NCBI RefSeq assembly: GCF_007990755.1 | Contig: NZ_BJXA01000072.1 | Location: 1 to 47,006, forward strand | Source of the DNA: Nocardia ninae NBRC 108245 | GTDB taxonomy: Bacteria > Actinomycetota > Actinomycetes > Mycobacteriales > Mycobacteriaceae | Reading direction: 5' to 3' | Length of the DNA stretch: 47,006 nt | Part shown: positions 1 through 9,503 of the stretch, piece after piece | Position numbering within the stretch: the stretch's first letter is position 1 | Layout of the letters: every line of letters starts with the position of its first letter | Notes under the pieces: generated by a model | What the model saw: only the letters and a program-made list of their open reading frames with translations | Database searches by the model: none | Told to the model about the DNA's origin: nothing | Program-made: the position numbers and the translations under genes

Positions 1-208
1 GCCACGGCTGCGGCGGCCCCGACGGCCTGCTGATCTTCGGGACGCGCGGCGGGGGCGGATCGTAGGGCCCGGCGTTCATGTCCGGGTCCTCGGCCTCCGC
101 CTGTGGCGGTAGCCGTTCCCACGGGGCAACGGGCGCCCGACGGGCCGGTGGGCCGTCGCGCCGATCGGAGCCGGGCCGATGCGCCGATGAGTCATCGTCG
201 CTCATCAT
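1..208 (-). CDS. murJ: MurJ/MviN lipid II flippase, N-terminal fragment
   Basis: Only the first 69 codons lie in the window; the gene continues beyond its left edge. The start is a tandem ATG-ATG (208 and 205) preceded by a good AGGAGG ribosome site. The visible part is a hydrophilic, proline- and charge-rich cytoplasmic leader (MMSDDDSSAHRPGSD..., later PPPPRVPK) with no membrane helix yet. The identity rests on position: in mycobacteria the gene following DUF6049 and a Nudix gene in the same direction is mviN/murJ (Rv3910 next to Rv3909 and Rv3908), whose product flips lipid II for peptidoglycan synthesis and often has such a tail. The 257 bp between this start and the upstream gene hold no other ORF I trust, and presumably its promoter or leader. 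The membrane domain itself cannot be seen. Confidence 0.6.
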   Translation of the reverse strand, partial: MMSDDDSSAHRPGSDRRDGPPARRAPVAPWERLPPQAEAEDPDMNAGPYDPPPPRVPKISRPSGPPQPW

Positions 209-465
209 GCCTCCTGCGCCCGGCGCGACGGTGCATCCCGGTCGGCTCGGCGAGCGGCGTCCACGCTGAATCGCTCACCGTTCCTCCTGGTAATGCCCAT
301 CACTCGCACCACCCCTGCGCCGGTGCGAGCTTTCCGCGATTGTCCTCCACTCTGCCACTGTGGTTTGGCGGACGTCCAAATCCGGTAGCAGCGGGCGCTG
401 TTCGCCGGGCCGGACCGGGTCGAGCGATCGAACGGGACACAACGGGGGCGCTAGCTCACCGTCCC

Positions 466-3147
466 TCACTGTGCCTCCTGATGCTCCTGCTGTATGACTC
501 GTTGCTTGGCGCGCCGGTACCGATTGACTCGACGCCGGGTGCTCGGGTCGAAACCTTCGTCGGCCGGATCCGGCTGACCGCGGAACCGGCGCCACAAGCG
601 GCGTCCGGCCAACAGGAACAGCAGTATTCCGGCACATGCGGTAATTATTGCCAGGGCCTGACCATAGGCGTTCGAACGAACCGAAACAGAGGTGGCATTC
701 CCCAGCGGAATGCCGTCGGGTGTGGTAAGGGATATCGGAATCACCAGGTTACGGCTGTCGCTCACCTCGGTCGGGATTTGGAACGAGCGTGTCCCCTTCG
801 GCGGCAGCTGTTGCTCGTCGATATCGGTGATCTTCGTCTCGGCGGGGGCCTCGATGCGGAATTTGATCCGGACCGACACGGGCAAATCGTTACGCGCGAC
901 CAGCAGCAACGGGCTCTGTTCCGAGGCGAGGGTGTACACGCCGCCTGGCGGCAGCACGGTAACCGAGTTATAGATCTTGTCCATTGCCCGCGTCGTCTGA
1001 TCGATCCGCCGCTGCGCGAAGGTGTCCGCCTGAGTGGCGTCGCCGGTCCGCCGATCGGACAGGCTCAGCACCCGGATCAGGTCGTCGCGCAGGGGATCGA
1101 GGAACTGGCGTGGCGTCGGTTCGGAGTCCGGCACCTCGACCAGTGCGCGCATCAGCTCACTGATCCGGCGTCCCTGGTCGCGCACCGGCGCCAGGAACCG
1201 GTCCGGTACCGCGTCTTCGGCAGCCTGCGGCAGATAGTCCAGCTCGTAGGGGCGCGGGTCGGCGGGTTGCTCGACCAGCGCCTGGAACGGACGTGGCGTC
1301 GCGAGGTTGCCGCGCACCAGCAACTCGAGCTGGCGCAGCAACGCGGTGCCCTCGTCCTTGCTCGCGCTCCACTGCTGCGGCGGGACGAGCAGCAGCGAAC
1401 GCGGCTGATCCGGTTGTGGATTGAGCGCGCTCCAGGAGATCGCGCCCAATGCGTCCTGCAACCGGGCGACACGGGAGTCGTTGGTGACCTCGTAGCGGAC
1501 CTTGGCAGGGGTGAACGACGGGGTCGGCGGATTCGAGCCGACCGCGGCGAGCGCAGTCGCGGACCAGATGTCGAAGGTCGCCACATGCAGCGACGGATCG
1601 ACGGCCGGGGCGGGCGGATTCCCATTCGGCGGCGGGTCGGCGGCGGGCGGGGTGGCCGCGGCAAGCGGTGCCGGTGGCACGGCCGCGGTCACCTGAGGCA
1701 GTCGCACGACGTCCGGGCCCGCGGGTGGCGTGGTCAGGCTCCCGGTGCTTTGCAGCGCGGTGGACCTGCTCTTGCTGTCGCCGCGGCTGATGGTCGACCG
1801 GGTCAGCTCGGACGTGCCCGCCGTGCCCTCCGCCGCGACGGCGGTGTCGGCGAGTACCGCGGTGCTGAATCCGTGACCGCGCAACAGGACTCCCGCGCCG
1901 CCATCGATGGTGCCCGCGTCCGGCAGGCTCACCCCGCGCACCGACTTCGTCACCAGGATCGAGTCGACGATCTCAGCGGGCGCGTTCATCGCCCGCGCCG
2001 AGAGGTCCGGATCGTTCACCGCCGCCAGCGCGGCGAGATCCACCTGCGCGAACGGCAGCGCCACGGTGCACATCGAGCCCGCGAGCGCGCGCAACCGGTC
2101 CAACCACGTCTGGGCCTGCGCCGAGCCGGTACCCGGCCGGGTCGCGCCGTCCGGATCGGACGGGCTGGCCAGCACCCGGTAGCCCTTGGTCATCGCCTGC
2201 ACGGTGACCAGCAGATCGGGGTCGACCGCCAGGCACACCGAGGCGGCGAGCGCGCGATCACGCAGGGGCGAGGTGTCGAACACCGTCTCCAACGCGCCGA
2301 GCAACTGGTCCAGGCGACCGCCCTTGGCGAGCGACGCGGCCAGCTCGTCGTCGGTGAGTTCGACCTTGCGGTCCGGCGATCCGGGGATGCCCGCCACCAT
2401 GCGCGGCCGGTCGGCCAGCGGCCACAGCAGCGTCGTCGCGACCGGCGCGTCGGTCGGCGCGGTGACCGCCTCCGCCGCATCGGCGTCTTTCGAGGCGGGT
2501 GGCACGCCGAGCACCGGCAGCAGGAACCTGGCGTCGTCGAGCCGGGCCGGATTGCCGTAGTCCGGTTTGCCGTTCACGTTCAGCAGCAGCGGGTACACGC
2601 CCGGTTCGCTGATGCGCAGCGACGGTGCGCCGGTCCCATCCGGGCGCAGCGGGATGGTCACGGTGAATTTGGTGCGCTCGCCCTTGTCGAGCTGCGTGGC
2701 GACCTCTTCGAACTCACCGAACACGTCGTAGTTGATCTGATCCTGCTGCAAGGTGGCGCGCAGATCGCCCGGCGTCGCGACCGCGGCCGCCCGCTGCACC
2801 CGGACGGTGACGCCGGAGACCATGCGATCGCCGATGTTGGTGACCGTGCCCGAGACCGTGAGGGTCCGATCGCTGGTGGTGGTCACCGCGGTCGGCGTCA
2901 CCGAATCCAGCGACAGCTTCAGGAAGGATTTGGCCGCCGAGCCGGAGCCGGTGGGCTGTGCCTGCGCGGCGGCAGGCGCCAGGATCGGCAGCGTCGATGC
3001 CGAACCCAGGATGGTCAGGGCCGCCACGATGATCCGGAACAGTGCCGACTGTGCGCCACGGGTCCGTCGCTCGGGGCGCGGCGCATCTGCCGCCCGGCCA
3101 CCGCCCCCCACGGAATCGCTGTGCGATGCCGAAAAGTCTGGGGTCAT
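466..3147 (-). CDS. DUF6049 family secreted/membrane protein (Rv3909-like)
   Basis: An 893-residue protein with an N-terminal export signal (hydrophobic stretch around residues 37-60 ending in alanines) and a single C-terminal membrane helix followed by a basic tail (RRLWRRFRG). Most of the chain is therefore outside the cell, anchored at its C-terminus. The extracellular part contains beta-rich segments such as [18 protein letters not shown], typical of Ig/NEAT-like adhesive modules, and a proline-rich linker ([15 protein letters not shown]). The ATG start at 3147 overlaps the stop of the upstream Nudix gene by an ATGA junction. An in-frame extension to 3252 would lie inside that gene and was rejected. 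Gene order matches Rv3909 between mviN and the Nudix gene in mycobacteria. The function is unknown; a cell-envelope role linked to MurJ is inference. Confidence 0.8.
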   Translation of the reverse strand: MTPDFSASHSDSVGGGGRAADAPRPERRTRGAQSALFRIIVAALTILGSASTLPILAPAAAQAQPTGSGSAAKSFLKLSLDSVTPTAVTTTSDRTLTVSGTVTNIGDRMVSGVTVRVQRAAAVATPGDLRATLQQDQINYDVFGEFEEVATQLDKGERTKFTVTIPLRPDGTGAPSLRISEPGVYPLLLNVNGKPDYGNPARLDDARFLLPVLGVPPASKDADAAEAVTAPTDAPVATTLLWPLADRPRMVAGIPGSPDRKVELTDDELAASLAKGGRLDQLLGALETVFDTSPLRDRALAASVCLAVDPDLLVTVQAMTKGYRVLASPSDPDGATRPGTGSAQAQTWLDRLRALAGSMCTVALPFAQVDLAALAAVNDPDLSARAMNAPAEIVDSILVTKSVRGVSLPDAGTIDGGAGVLLRGHGFSTAVLADTAVAAEGTAGTSELTRSTISRGDSKSRSTALQSTGSLTTPPAGPDVVRLPQVTAAVPPAPLAAATPPAADPPPNGNPPAPAVDPSLHVATFDIWSATALAAVGSNPPTPSFTPAKVRYEVTNDSRVARLQDALGAISWSALNPQPDQPRSLLLVPPQQWSASKDEGTALLRQLELLVRGNLATPRPFQALVEQPADPRPYELDYLPQAAEDAVPDRFLAPVRDQGRRISELMRALVEVPDSEPTPRQFLDPLRDDLIRVLSLSDRRTGDATQADTFAQRRIDQTTRAMDKIYNSVTVLPPGGVYTLASEQSPLLLVARNDLPVSVRIKFRIEAPAETKITDIDEQQLPPKGTRSFQIPTEVSDSRNLVIPISLTTPDGIPLGNATSVSVRSNAYGQALAIITACAGILLFLLAGRRLWRRFRGQPDPADEGFDPSTRRRVNRYRRAKQRVIQQEHQEAQ

Positions 3148-3680
3148 CGCTTGCGGGTCTCCATCCGGTCGATCAGCTTGTTCGCCACTTCGGCCAGGCG
3201 GCGTTCGTCCGCGTAGGCCAGTCGAGAATTCAACTCGCTCAACGGCACCCACGCCACCTGGGTGACTTCCACATCGGCGTCGGACAATTCGCCGCCGGTG
3301 GAACGCAGTAGATAATGATGCACCGTTTTGTGTACCCGCCGACCATCGGTGACGAACCAGTAATCGATGCTGCCCAGCTCCGCCACCACCACGCCGTTGA
3401 TGCCGGTCTCCTCGGCCACTTCACGGATCGCGGTTTGCTCGGAGGTCTCCCCCTCTTCGATGTGCCCCTTCGGCAGCGACCACAGCAACCGTCCGCGCCG
3501 GTCCGTTCGTCCGATCAGCGCCGCGCTGCGCTTCTCCCGCGGACCGTCCAACCCGTCCACGACAAGCCCGCCAGCTGAGGTTTCCCGCACCGTACGCATG
3601 CGTGGTTTCGCCGCGTTGGCGGCCGAACCGCGGCGCCGAGGCTGGCGGCGTCGACTGTTCGCACGATCGGCCGGAGACAC
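3144..3680 (-). CDS. Nudix hydrolase (MutT4-like)
   Basis: About 178 residues with a complete Nudix box at roughly residues 72-94: G-x5-E-x7-REVAEETGI, matching the catalytic consensus that binds the divalent metal. Family members cleave nucleoside diphosphates linked to other groups; the substrate cannot be read from sequence. The basic N-terminal arm (RRRQPRRRG) before the domain is characteristic of the Rv3908 (mutT4) group, and the position between DUF6049 and a divergent pcnA is the same as in mycobacteria. I chose the GTG at 3680, with a GTAGGA-like ribosome site upstream; a TTG one codon earlier is possible. Its 3' end overlaps the DUF6049 start by four bases, so the two are probably co-translated. 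Confidence 0.85.
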   Translation of the reverse strand: MSPADRANSRRRQPRRRGSAANAAKPRMRTVRETSAGGLVVDGLDGPREKRSAALIGRTDRRGRLLWSLPKGHIEEGETSEQTAIREVAEETGINGVVVAELGSIDYWFVTDGRRVHKTVHHYLLRSTGGELSDADVEVTQVAWVPLSELNSRLAYADERRLAEVANKLIDRMETRKR

Positions 3681-3838
3681 CAAAACATCCTACTGTGCGC
3701 ATTTGCCAAACCTTCGTCACGGCGCTGAACTCGCCCACCCGTCGCTCGACCACCACCCCGCAGCGAATCGCTCCCCGATGCTGCTATATCCAGCAGCGCC
3801 GCAGGCGCCGCAAATGACACTCGGTAAGCTGCTGATTC

Positions 3839-5299
3839 GTGGTTTCGACCGAGTCCGAGGACGCAGAGCTGGATAGACGTACCCGATTGCTGGCTGCGGC
3901 GGCGGTGACGTTGGGCAGGCTGTCCGATGTGCTGGAACCGCTCGGCGCGATGTTCGCGGCGCGGGGGCACGAGTTGTATCTGGTCGGCGGCAGTGTCCGC
4001 GACGCGGTGCTCGGGCGACTCGGCACGGATCTGGACTTCACCACCGACGCGCGCCCGGAGCAGGTGCAGGAGATGCTGCGCGGCTGGGCCGATCATCTGT
4101 GGGACACCGGTGGTTTGGCGTTCGGCACGGTGAGCGGGTCGAAGGGCGGCCAGCAGCTGGAGATCACCACCTTCCGCAGCGACAACTACGACCGGGTTTC
4201 GCGCAATCCCGAGGTCACCTTCGGTGACAATCTCGAGGACGACCTGGTGCGCCGCGATTTCACCGTCAACGCGATGGCGGTGCGGATCGGCGCGGACGGT
4301 GCGCTCGACTTCGTCGACCCGCTGGGCGGGATGGACGCGCTGCTCGCGGGCGTGCTGGATACGCCTGCGGCGCCCGAGGATTCGTTCAACGACGACCCGC
4401 TGCGCATGTTGCGCGCGGCCAGGTTCGTCGCCCAGCTCGGCTTCGAGCTGCAGCCGCGGGTGCACACGGCGATCACCGCGATGGCCGAGCAGATCGACCG
4501 GATCACCGCGGAACGGGTCCGGGTGGAGCTGGACAAGCTGATCGGCGGCCTGCACCCGATCGACGGCATCAACATCATGTGCGAGACCGGCCTGGCCCAG
4601 CGGGTGCTGCCGGAGGTGCCCGCGATGAAGCTGGAGATCGACGAGCACCACCAGCACAAGGACGTCTACTGGCACTCGCTCACTGTGCTCCAGCAGGCCA
4701 TCGATCTGGAGGACGGCGACCCGGACCTGGTGTTGCGCTGGGCGGCGCTGCTGCACGACATCGGCAAGCCGGACACCAAGCGCAACGAGCCGGGCGGCGG
4801 CGTCAGCTTCCATCACCACGAGGTGGTCGGCGCGAAGATGGTGCGCAAGCGGATGCGGGCGTTGAAGTATCCGAAGCAGTTCACCGAGGACGTGGCCCGG
4901 CTGGTGTTCCTGCACTTGCGTTTCCACGGTTACGGGAAGGGGCAGTGGACCGATTCCGCGGTGCGCCGCTACGTGACCGACGCCGACGACCTGCTCCCTC
5001 GCCTGCACAAACTGGTCCGCGCCGACTGCACCACCCGTAACAAGCGCAGGGCCGCGGCGTTGCGCAGTACTTATGACGAGCTGGAGTCACGGATCGCGAA
5101 GTTGCGCGAGCAGGAGGATCTGGCGAAGGTCCGCCCCGATCTGGACGGCAACGCGATCATGGAATTGCTCGGCCTGCCACCGGGTCCCGAGGTCGGTAAG
5201 GCGTGGCGATTCCTGAAGGAGCTGCGGCTCGATCGCGGCCCGATGACCCGCGACGAGGCGGAGGCGGCCTTGAAAGAGTGGTGGAAAGCCCAGGCCTAG
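3839..5299 (+). CDS. pcnA: CCA-adding tRNA nucleotidyltransferase / poly(A) polymerase family
   Basis: A 486-residue class II nucleotidyltransferase. The active-site signature is at residues 48-70: LVGGSVRDAVLGR followed by DLDFTTD, whose aspartates bind the two metals. RRDFTVNAM at about 138-146 and DDPLRMLRAARF at 185-196 are the conserved neck and body motifs. A C-terminal HD domain follows (LLHDIGKP, H306-D307), as in actinobacterial PcnA/CCA enzymes. The protein adds or repairs the 3'-CCA end of tRNA. It starts at a GTG with no strong ribosome site and is divergent from the Nudix gene across a 158-bp gap. Its stop codon TAG is physically shared with the stop of the convergent gene (CTAG, 5296-5299). 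CCA addition versus polyadenylation is not decidable by eye, but an organism like this needs a CCA enzyme. Confidence 0.9.
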   Translation: MVSTESEDAELDRRTRLLAAAAVTLGRLSDVLEPLGAMFAARGHELYLVGGSVRDAVLGRLGTDLDFTTDARPEQVQEMLRGWADHLWDTGGLAFGTVSGSKGGQQLEITTFRSDNYDRVSRNPEVTFGDNLEDDLVRRDFTVNAMAVRIGADGALDFVDPLGGMDALLAGVLDTPAAPEDSFNDDPLRMLRAARFVAQLGFELQPRVHTAITAMAEQIDRITAERVRVELDKLIGGLHPIDGINIMCETGLAQRVLPEVPAMKLEIDEHHQHKDVYWHSLTVLQQAIDLEDGDPDLVLRWAALLHDIGKPDTKRNEPGGGVSFHHHEVVGAKMVRKRMRALKYPKQFTEDVARLVFLHLRFHGYGKGQWTDSAVRRYVTDADDLLPRLHKLVRADCTTRNKRRAAALRSTYDELESRIAKLREQEDLAKVRPDLDGNAIMELLGLPPGPEVGKAWRFLKELRLDRGPMTRDEAEAALKEWWKAQA

Positions 5300-6111
5300 A
5301 AAATGATCAGCGTGGTTCCGGCGACGATCGCGGACCGGATCTGCGCCAGATCGAAGGACCCGGTGATCTCGGGCAACTCGATCCGGAAACGCACCAGGTC
5401 ACCGTCGCGAGTGGCGTGCACGATGCGCGCTTGATTCGGTAGTTGTTCCAGCAGCAGCGCGGGCGTGCCGATCATGCGGCGCGGTATCCGCAGGCCCAGC
5501 CAGCTGGCTCGATGGAGTTCCACGGTGACCCGGTTGTCGGTCACCGAGGCGTCCACCAGCGCGGTCAGCCGCCGATGCCGGTGTTTGGCGCGGATCAGGC
5601 CGCCGGGGTCGACGTCGAGGACCCAGTCCAGCGGCTGGCTGTTGATCCAGCCGACCAGCGCGGCCGTGGTGACCGTGCCGTCGAGGTCGAGTTGCGCGGC
5701 CCGCACCCTGGTCGGCACGCCGGGAACCAGGCGGACGCCGTGCGCGATCACCGTCACGGCCTCGATCGGATGGTCGTCCCAGCGCAGCCGGGACAGCACC
5801 GTCTTGGTCTGGAAGTGCGCGCCGCGCCTGCGGACCTTCAGCACCTGCAGGGTGGCGTGCAGATCGTGCCCGAGCAGGGTCGCGCTGACCTCCTGCCCAC
5901 CGAATCGGCTGAGGATGCCCTCGCTGAGCACGGTCATCAGGGCGTCCGGCATCAGCGCCGTCACGGTGCCCGCGCCGAGGTCGGCGCCCGCGTCCACCCA
6001 GGAGGTGGTGACGGCGATCCATTGCTCCAGCCAGGACTGCTCGAACAGGCGCTTGCCGAGATCGACGGCCCGCAGCGGCGACCAGGACTTCGGATCGAAA
6101 TACGTGGCCAT
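5296..6111 (-). CDS. conserved hypothetical protein, DUF2993/LmeA-like
   Basis: A 271-residue protein starting at ATG 6111 (MATYFDPKSW). I rejected an upstream extension to 6222 because it would run into the divergent promoter of pxpA and has no family-like sequence. The chain alternates short beta-type segments (VTVIAHGVRLVPG, RAAQLDLDGTVT) with amphipathic regions, reminiscent of DUF2993/LmeA proteins. In mycobacteria that family contains envelope proteins tied to lipoglycan maturation and lipid binding. I see no signal peptide or lipobox, so if it belongs to that family it is an atypical cytoplasmic or peripheral form. It is convergent with pcnA, sharing the CTAG palindrome as both stop codons, so no intergenic terminator exists between them. 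Assignment is tentative. Confidence 0.5.
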   Translation of the reverse strand: MATYFDPKSWSPLRAVDLGKRLFEQSWLEQWIAVTTSWVDAGADLGAGTVTALMPDALMTVLSEGILSRFGGQEVSATLLGHDLHATLQVLKVRRRGAHFQTKTVLSRLRWDDHPIEAVTVIAHGVRLVPGVPTRVRAAQLDLDGTVTTAALVGWINSQPLDWVLDVDPGGLIRAKHRHRRLTALVDASVTDNRVTVELHRASWLGLRIPRRMIGTPALLLEQLPNQARIVHATRDGDLVRFRIELPEITGSFDLAQIRSAIVAGTTLIIF

Positions 6112-6278
6112 GATTGATCCGAGCGTACTGGCCGACGCCGGACTCGACCATCGTGCTGTGACCCAGGTCGCGGCGGTCCGGGAGCAGAACCCGCTGAGCA
6201 GGCGTTCTTGCTTGTGGAACACCGTGCCGACGAGAATCGAAGTGCTGTCTACAACACACCGCCACGGAAAGGGTGCAT

Positions 6279-7034
6279 ATGCCGCTGGATCTGAACAGTG
6301 ATCTCGGCGAGGGCTTCGGTCCGTGGCAGATGGGCGACGACGCGGCGATGCTGGACATCGTCACCAGTGCCAACATCGCCTGCGGATTCCACGCGGGTGA
6401 CCCCTCGATCATGCGCCGGACCTGCGCGCTGGCCGTCGAGAAGGGGGTCCGGATCGGCGCCCACGTCGGCTACCGCGACCTGGCCGGATTCGGCCGCCGG
6501 GAGATCACCATGGACCCCGCCGAGCTGCGCGACGAGGTGCTGTATCAGATCGGCAGTCTCGGCGCGTTCGCCAAGGCCGCGGGCGATCGGGTGCGGTACG
6601 TGAAACCCCATGGTGCGCTCTACCATTCGGCCGCGCGCGAGCGGCGGTTCGCGGACGCGGTGCTGGCCGCGATGCTCGACTACGACCCGGAGCTCGCACT
6701 GCTCGGCCCGGCCGACAGCGAGTTGGCGCACGCGGCCGCGGCGGCGAAGGTGCGCTTCGTCGGCGAGGGATTCGCCGATCGCGCGTACACGCCGGCCGGT
6801 ACGCTCGCCAAGCGTGGCCTGCCCGGGGCCGTGCTGGACACCGATGCCGCGGTCGCGCAGGCGGTTTCGATCGCCATGTCGGGCTCCGCGCGCACGGTCG
6901 ACGGGTCCGGTGAGGTCGCGGTGCAGGCGGCGAGCCTCTGCGTGCACGGCGATACGCCCGCCGCGGTCGAGATGGCCCGGCTCATCCGCACCGCCCTGGA
7001 CGAGGTCGGGGTGCCGGTCGAACCGTTCGTCTGA
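6279..7034 (+). CDS. pxpA: 5-oxoprolinase subunit PxpA (LamB/YcsF family)
   Basis: 251 residues with the hallmarks of the LamB/YcsF family: DLNSDLGEGFG at the N-terminus, ANIACGFHAGDP, and IGAHVGYRDLAGFGRR, then the conserved YVKPHGALYH. PxpA with PxpB and PxpC forms the prokaryotic ATP-dependent 5-oxoprolinase, which opens the damaged-glutamine product 5-oxoproline to glutamate. The start at ATG 6279 is supported by a GGAAAGG ribosome site; an in-frame GTG two codons earlier is less well placed. It is followed after 31 bp by pxpB in the same direction, so the two form an operon. The 167-bp gap upstream separates it from the divergent DUF2993-like gene. Confidence 0.93.
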   Translation: MPLDLNSDLGEGFGPWQMGDDAAMLDIVTSANIACGFHAGDPSIMRRTCALAVEKGVRIGAHVGYRDLAGFGRREITMDPAELRDEVLYQIGSLGAFAKAAGDRVRYVKPHGALYHSAARERRFADAVLAAMLDYDPELALLGPADSELAHAAAAAKVRFVGEGFADRAYTPAGTLAKRGLPGAVLDTDAAVAQAVSIAMSGSARTVDGSGEVAVQAASLCVHGDTPAAVEMARLIRTALDEVGVPVEPFV

Positions 7035-7065
7035 GCATGATCTTCCGGACGCGGGGCGCGGGGCG

Positions 7066-7755
7066 ATGACGGACCCTGGTGAGGTCGACCCGGATCGGCT
7101 GATCCGGGCGGCCGGTGATTGTGCGCTGCTCATCACCCCGTCCCGGCACGACGACGTGGTGAAACTCGCTGCGGCACTCCGCGCGCGCCCCCTGGACGGT
7201 GTCTGCGACATTCTGCCCGCCGCGGAAACCGTTCTGGTGACACTGCTTTCACCGGAGCACGCCGACTCCGTCCGCCAGCGGCTCGCCGCGTCGTTGCGCG
7301 CGCTTCGACAGCCTGCGGCAGAGCAGGATTCGGACATTGTTTCCCGTGGAACACTGTCGGACAACGATTCTCCGGACGATCCGCTGGTCATTCCGGTGCA
7401 CTATGACGGCGCCGATCTCGCCGAGGTCGCGCGGCTGCTCGGGATCAGCGAAGCGGAGGTGGTCGCCGCGCACACTGGGACGGTCTGGCAGTGCGCGTTC
7501 GTCGGATTCGCCCCGGGCTTCGGCTATCTGGAGTCACCGGACGGCCGGTTGACCGTGCCGCGGCGCCCGCAGGCCCGCACCACCATCCCGGCCGGCGCGG
7601 TCGCGCTGGCCGGTGGGTACACGGCGGTGTATCCACGCAGCACGCCTGGCGGCTGGCATCTCATCGGAACCACCGACCTGCGGATGTGGGACGTGGACCG
7701 CGATCCGCCCTCGTTGACCCGCGCGGGCGGTTTCGTCCGGTTCGTCGAACAGTAG
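7066..7755 (+). CDS. pxpB: 5-oxoprolinase subunit PxpB (KipI-like)
   Basis: 229 residues. The C-terminal half has the KipI/allophanate-hydrolase subunit 1 pattern: IPVHYDGADLAEVA, then CAFVGFAPGFGYL, VPRRPQARTTIPAGAVALA, and YPRSTPGGWHLIG. It partners PxpA and PxpC in 5-oxoproline opening. The N-terminal about 100 residues are the usual KipI N-domain. I set the start at ATG 7066, just after the pxpA stop at 7034; the longer open frame overlaps pxpA out of frame and is an artefact. The expected third subunit PxpC (KipA) is not next to it: the next gene is a convergent, unrelated secreted protein ending at 7769. Either pxpC lies elsewhere or the complex works differently here. Confidence 0.9.
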   Translation: MTDPGEVDPDRLIRAAGDCALLITPSRHDDVVKLAAALRARPLDGVCDILPAAETVLVTLLSPEHADSVRQRLAASLRALRQPAAEQDSDIVSRGTLSDNDSPDDPLVIPVHYDGADLAEVARLLGISEAEVVAAHTGTVWQCAFVGFAPGFGYLESPDGRLTVPRRPQARTTIPAGAVALAGGYTAVYPRSTPGGWHLIGTTDLRMWDVDRDPPSLTRAGGFVRFVEQ

Positions 7756-7768
7756 GGCTCGGCCGAGC

Positions 7769-9376
7769 TCAGTTCGGCGAATCCAGCTGGGCGTGCATGA
7801 GATACACGTTGTAGCTGTCCCAGGACGAGAGGGTGAAGTACACGTCCGTGCCGGTCGACCAGGGATGGATGAAGCCGCCGTAGGACTTCGGATAGTCAGC
7901 GGTGGAGACGAGCTGCACCGGCTCGGTCCAACTACCCTGCGGTTCGGCGGCATTGCGCAGCACGATGGCATTGCGGCCGGAGTCGAGATATACCATCTGC
8001 CACTGCGCGTTGTCCCGGTCGTAGCGCACCGACAACTCACTGGCCAGGCCGAGGAACAATGGAGTGGCCTGATTCTCCGCCGCGGGCGCCCAGCTGCCGT
8101 TCACCCAGTACTGGTAGGCCGACTTGTTGAGCACCTCGGCTTTCGGCACCCGGGCCAGCCCGACCACCCCCATGCGGCCATTGGGCGTGCCGAACATATA
8201 GACATGCTCACCGTGCGGCACCATCGCCGCGACCTGGAAGCGACCGACCCCGAAGACGTTGTCCCACTTGGCGTGCTGATCCTTGATCCAGGTGCGGCCG
8301 TTGTCGTCGGAGTAGGCGAGGCCGCCGTAATTGTTCGCCCACATGCCGGGGATGCGACTCCACCGATTCACCGACATATAACTCAGATACTGCCGGCCGT
8401 CGAGGGCGAATCCGGAGGTCGGAATGGTGGTGGTCTCCCAGTTCTTGAGTTTGCGGCTGCTCAGGATCTCGGCGGCGTGGCAGTGGCTGTCCTGCACCAT
8501 GCTGTCCAGCGAAAGGCCGTCGGACAGTTCGCGATCGGTGCTGTAACCCAGGACGTTGCTGCGCCAGTCCTGGTGGTCCTCCCCCGCGCCACCGACCTGC
8601 CAGCCTTCGCCGAAGGTGTCGCCGAACGCGACGGCGACCTCGCCCGGCTTGGTCTCCCACATCACGCCGAGGTCGGTGCCGTCCACCTGCCAGCGCAGAT
8701 CGGTGCGGTTCGGCGAGCCGTGCCCGGTGATCTGACCGGTCAGCTCCACCGATGTGACGCGCGGCTCGGCCACCGCCGGGGCGAGCGGGCCTGGCTCGGC
8801 CGGGTGCACCACCGGCGGTGGCGCGGGCTGCGGTGCGTCGCCGGTGCCGCCGGGCACCGGTATCGGGATGGGTTCGATCTCGGGTTCGATCTCGATGCGC
8901 GGCACCCTGATCGGCTCGCCGGCCGCGTTCGGGCGGGCACCGGTGTCCGGAACCGGGCTCGGATCAGGTTCCACCTCAGGCGGTTTCGAGATGTCGCGTA
9001 TTTCGGGGCACGGGTTCTGGCATGGATCGGCGGGCAGTGGACCGGCGTCGATCCTGGTGTTGTCCTGGGCCGGCCCGGGCACTGTGACCGGGGTGAGTTG
9101 CGGGATCGGCACCGGAATGACAATCCGGTCCGGCAGGGCGGGCTCGAGATCGAGTTTGCGTGGATCGAAACCGACCTCACCGCAACTGTTCACTGGTGGC
9201 GGCTCCCACGGCAACGGAGTCGCGTGAGCGATCGGTCCGGGCATGGTCAACAACCCGCCGAGGACAATGCCGAAGAGGGCGGGCGCACTCGGGGATTTGC
9301 CGCCGAATTGATTCGTCACGGTAGCCGGGCCTGCTATTCGGCGACCAGGGTACGCGGAGACAGCCGGGTTCCCCAC
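7769..9376 (-). CDS. secreted DUF4185 protein, candidate endo-D-arabinanase (GH183-like)
   Basis: 535 residues from the GTG at 9376, or 516 from the GTG at 9319, which would give a more compact signal peptide. Neither has a clear ribosome site. After the signal (hydrophobic ALFGIVLGGLLTMPGPIAHA) comes a proline-rich spacer of about 150 residues (PIPVPGGTGDAPQPAPPP). The C-terminal DUF4185 domain spans roughly residues 210-535 and is rich in beta-propeller-type motifs: VAVAFGDTFGEGW, YSDDNGRTW, WQMVYLDSG. From established work as I recall it, DUF4185 enzymes were shown to be endo-acting D-arabinofuranases (family GH183) acting on arabinogalactan and lipoarabinomannan; mycobacterial Rv1754c has a similar proline-rich plus DUF4185 layout. 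An arabinan-remodelling role in the Nocardia envelope is inference. The gene is convergent with pxpB with only 13 bp between them. Confidence 0.8.
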   Translation of the reverse strand: MGNPAVSAYPGRRIAGPATVTNQFGGKSPSAPALFGIVLGGLLTMPGPIAHATPLPWEPPPVNSCGEVGFDPRKLDLEPALPDRIVIPVPIPQLTPVTVPGPAQDNTRIDAGPLPADPCQNPCPEIRDISKPPEVEPDPSPVPDTGARPNAAGEPIRVPRIEIEPEIEPIPIPVPGGTGDAPQPAPPPVVHPAEPGPLAPAVAEPRVTSVELTGQITGHGSPNRTDLRWQVDGTDLGVMWETKPGEVAVAFGDTFGEGWQVGGAGEDHQDWRSNVLGYSTDRELSDGLSLDSMVQDSHCHAAEILSSRKLKNWETTTIPTSGFALDGRQYLSYMSVNRWSRIPGMWANNYGGLAYSDDNGRTWIKDQHAKWDNVFGVGRFQVAAMVPHGEHVYMFGTPNGRMGVVGLARVPKAEVLNKSAYQYWVNGSWAPAAENQATPLFLGLASELSVRYDRDNAQWQMVYLDSGRNAIVLRNAAEPQGSWTEPVQLVSTADYPKSYGGFIHPWSTGTDVYFTLSSWDSYNVYLMHAQLDSPN

Positions 9377-9503
9377 CCGTCTAGCAGGTTTCGCGGATCC
9401 TCGAGATTCTGCGCCGGAAATCCCATGGCTGACTGACTCCTGTCGAATCGGGCCGAAGCGAAAGAAAACCTACCGGAATCATCTGTGCGAAATAGGGAAC
9501 CGA

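Noticed and set aside
103-3216. Very long open frame antisense to the DUF6049 gene
   Set aside because: It lacks family motifs and has arginine- and glutamine-rich composition typical of antisense frames in GC-rich genes. The minus-strand product has a signal peptide, a membrane anchor and a conserved neighbourhood.
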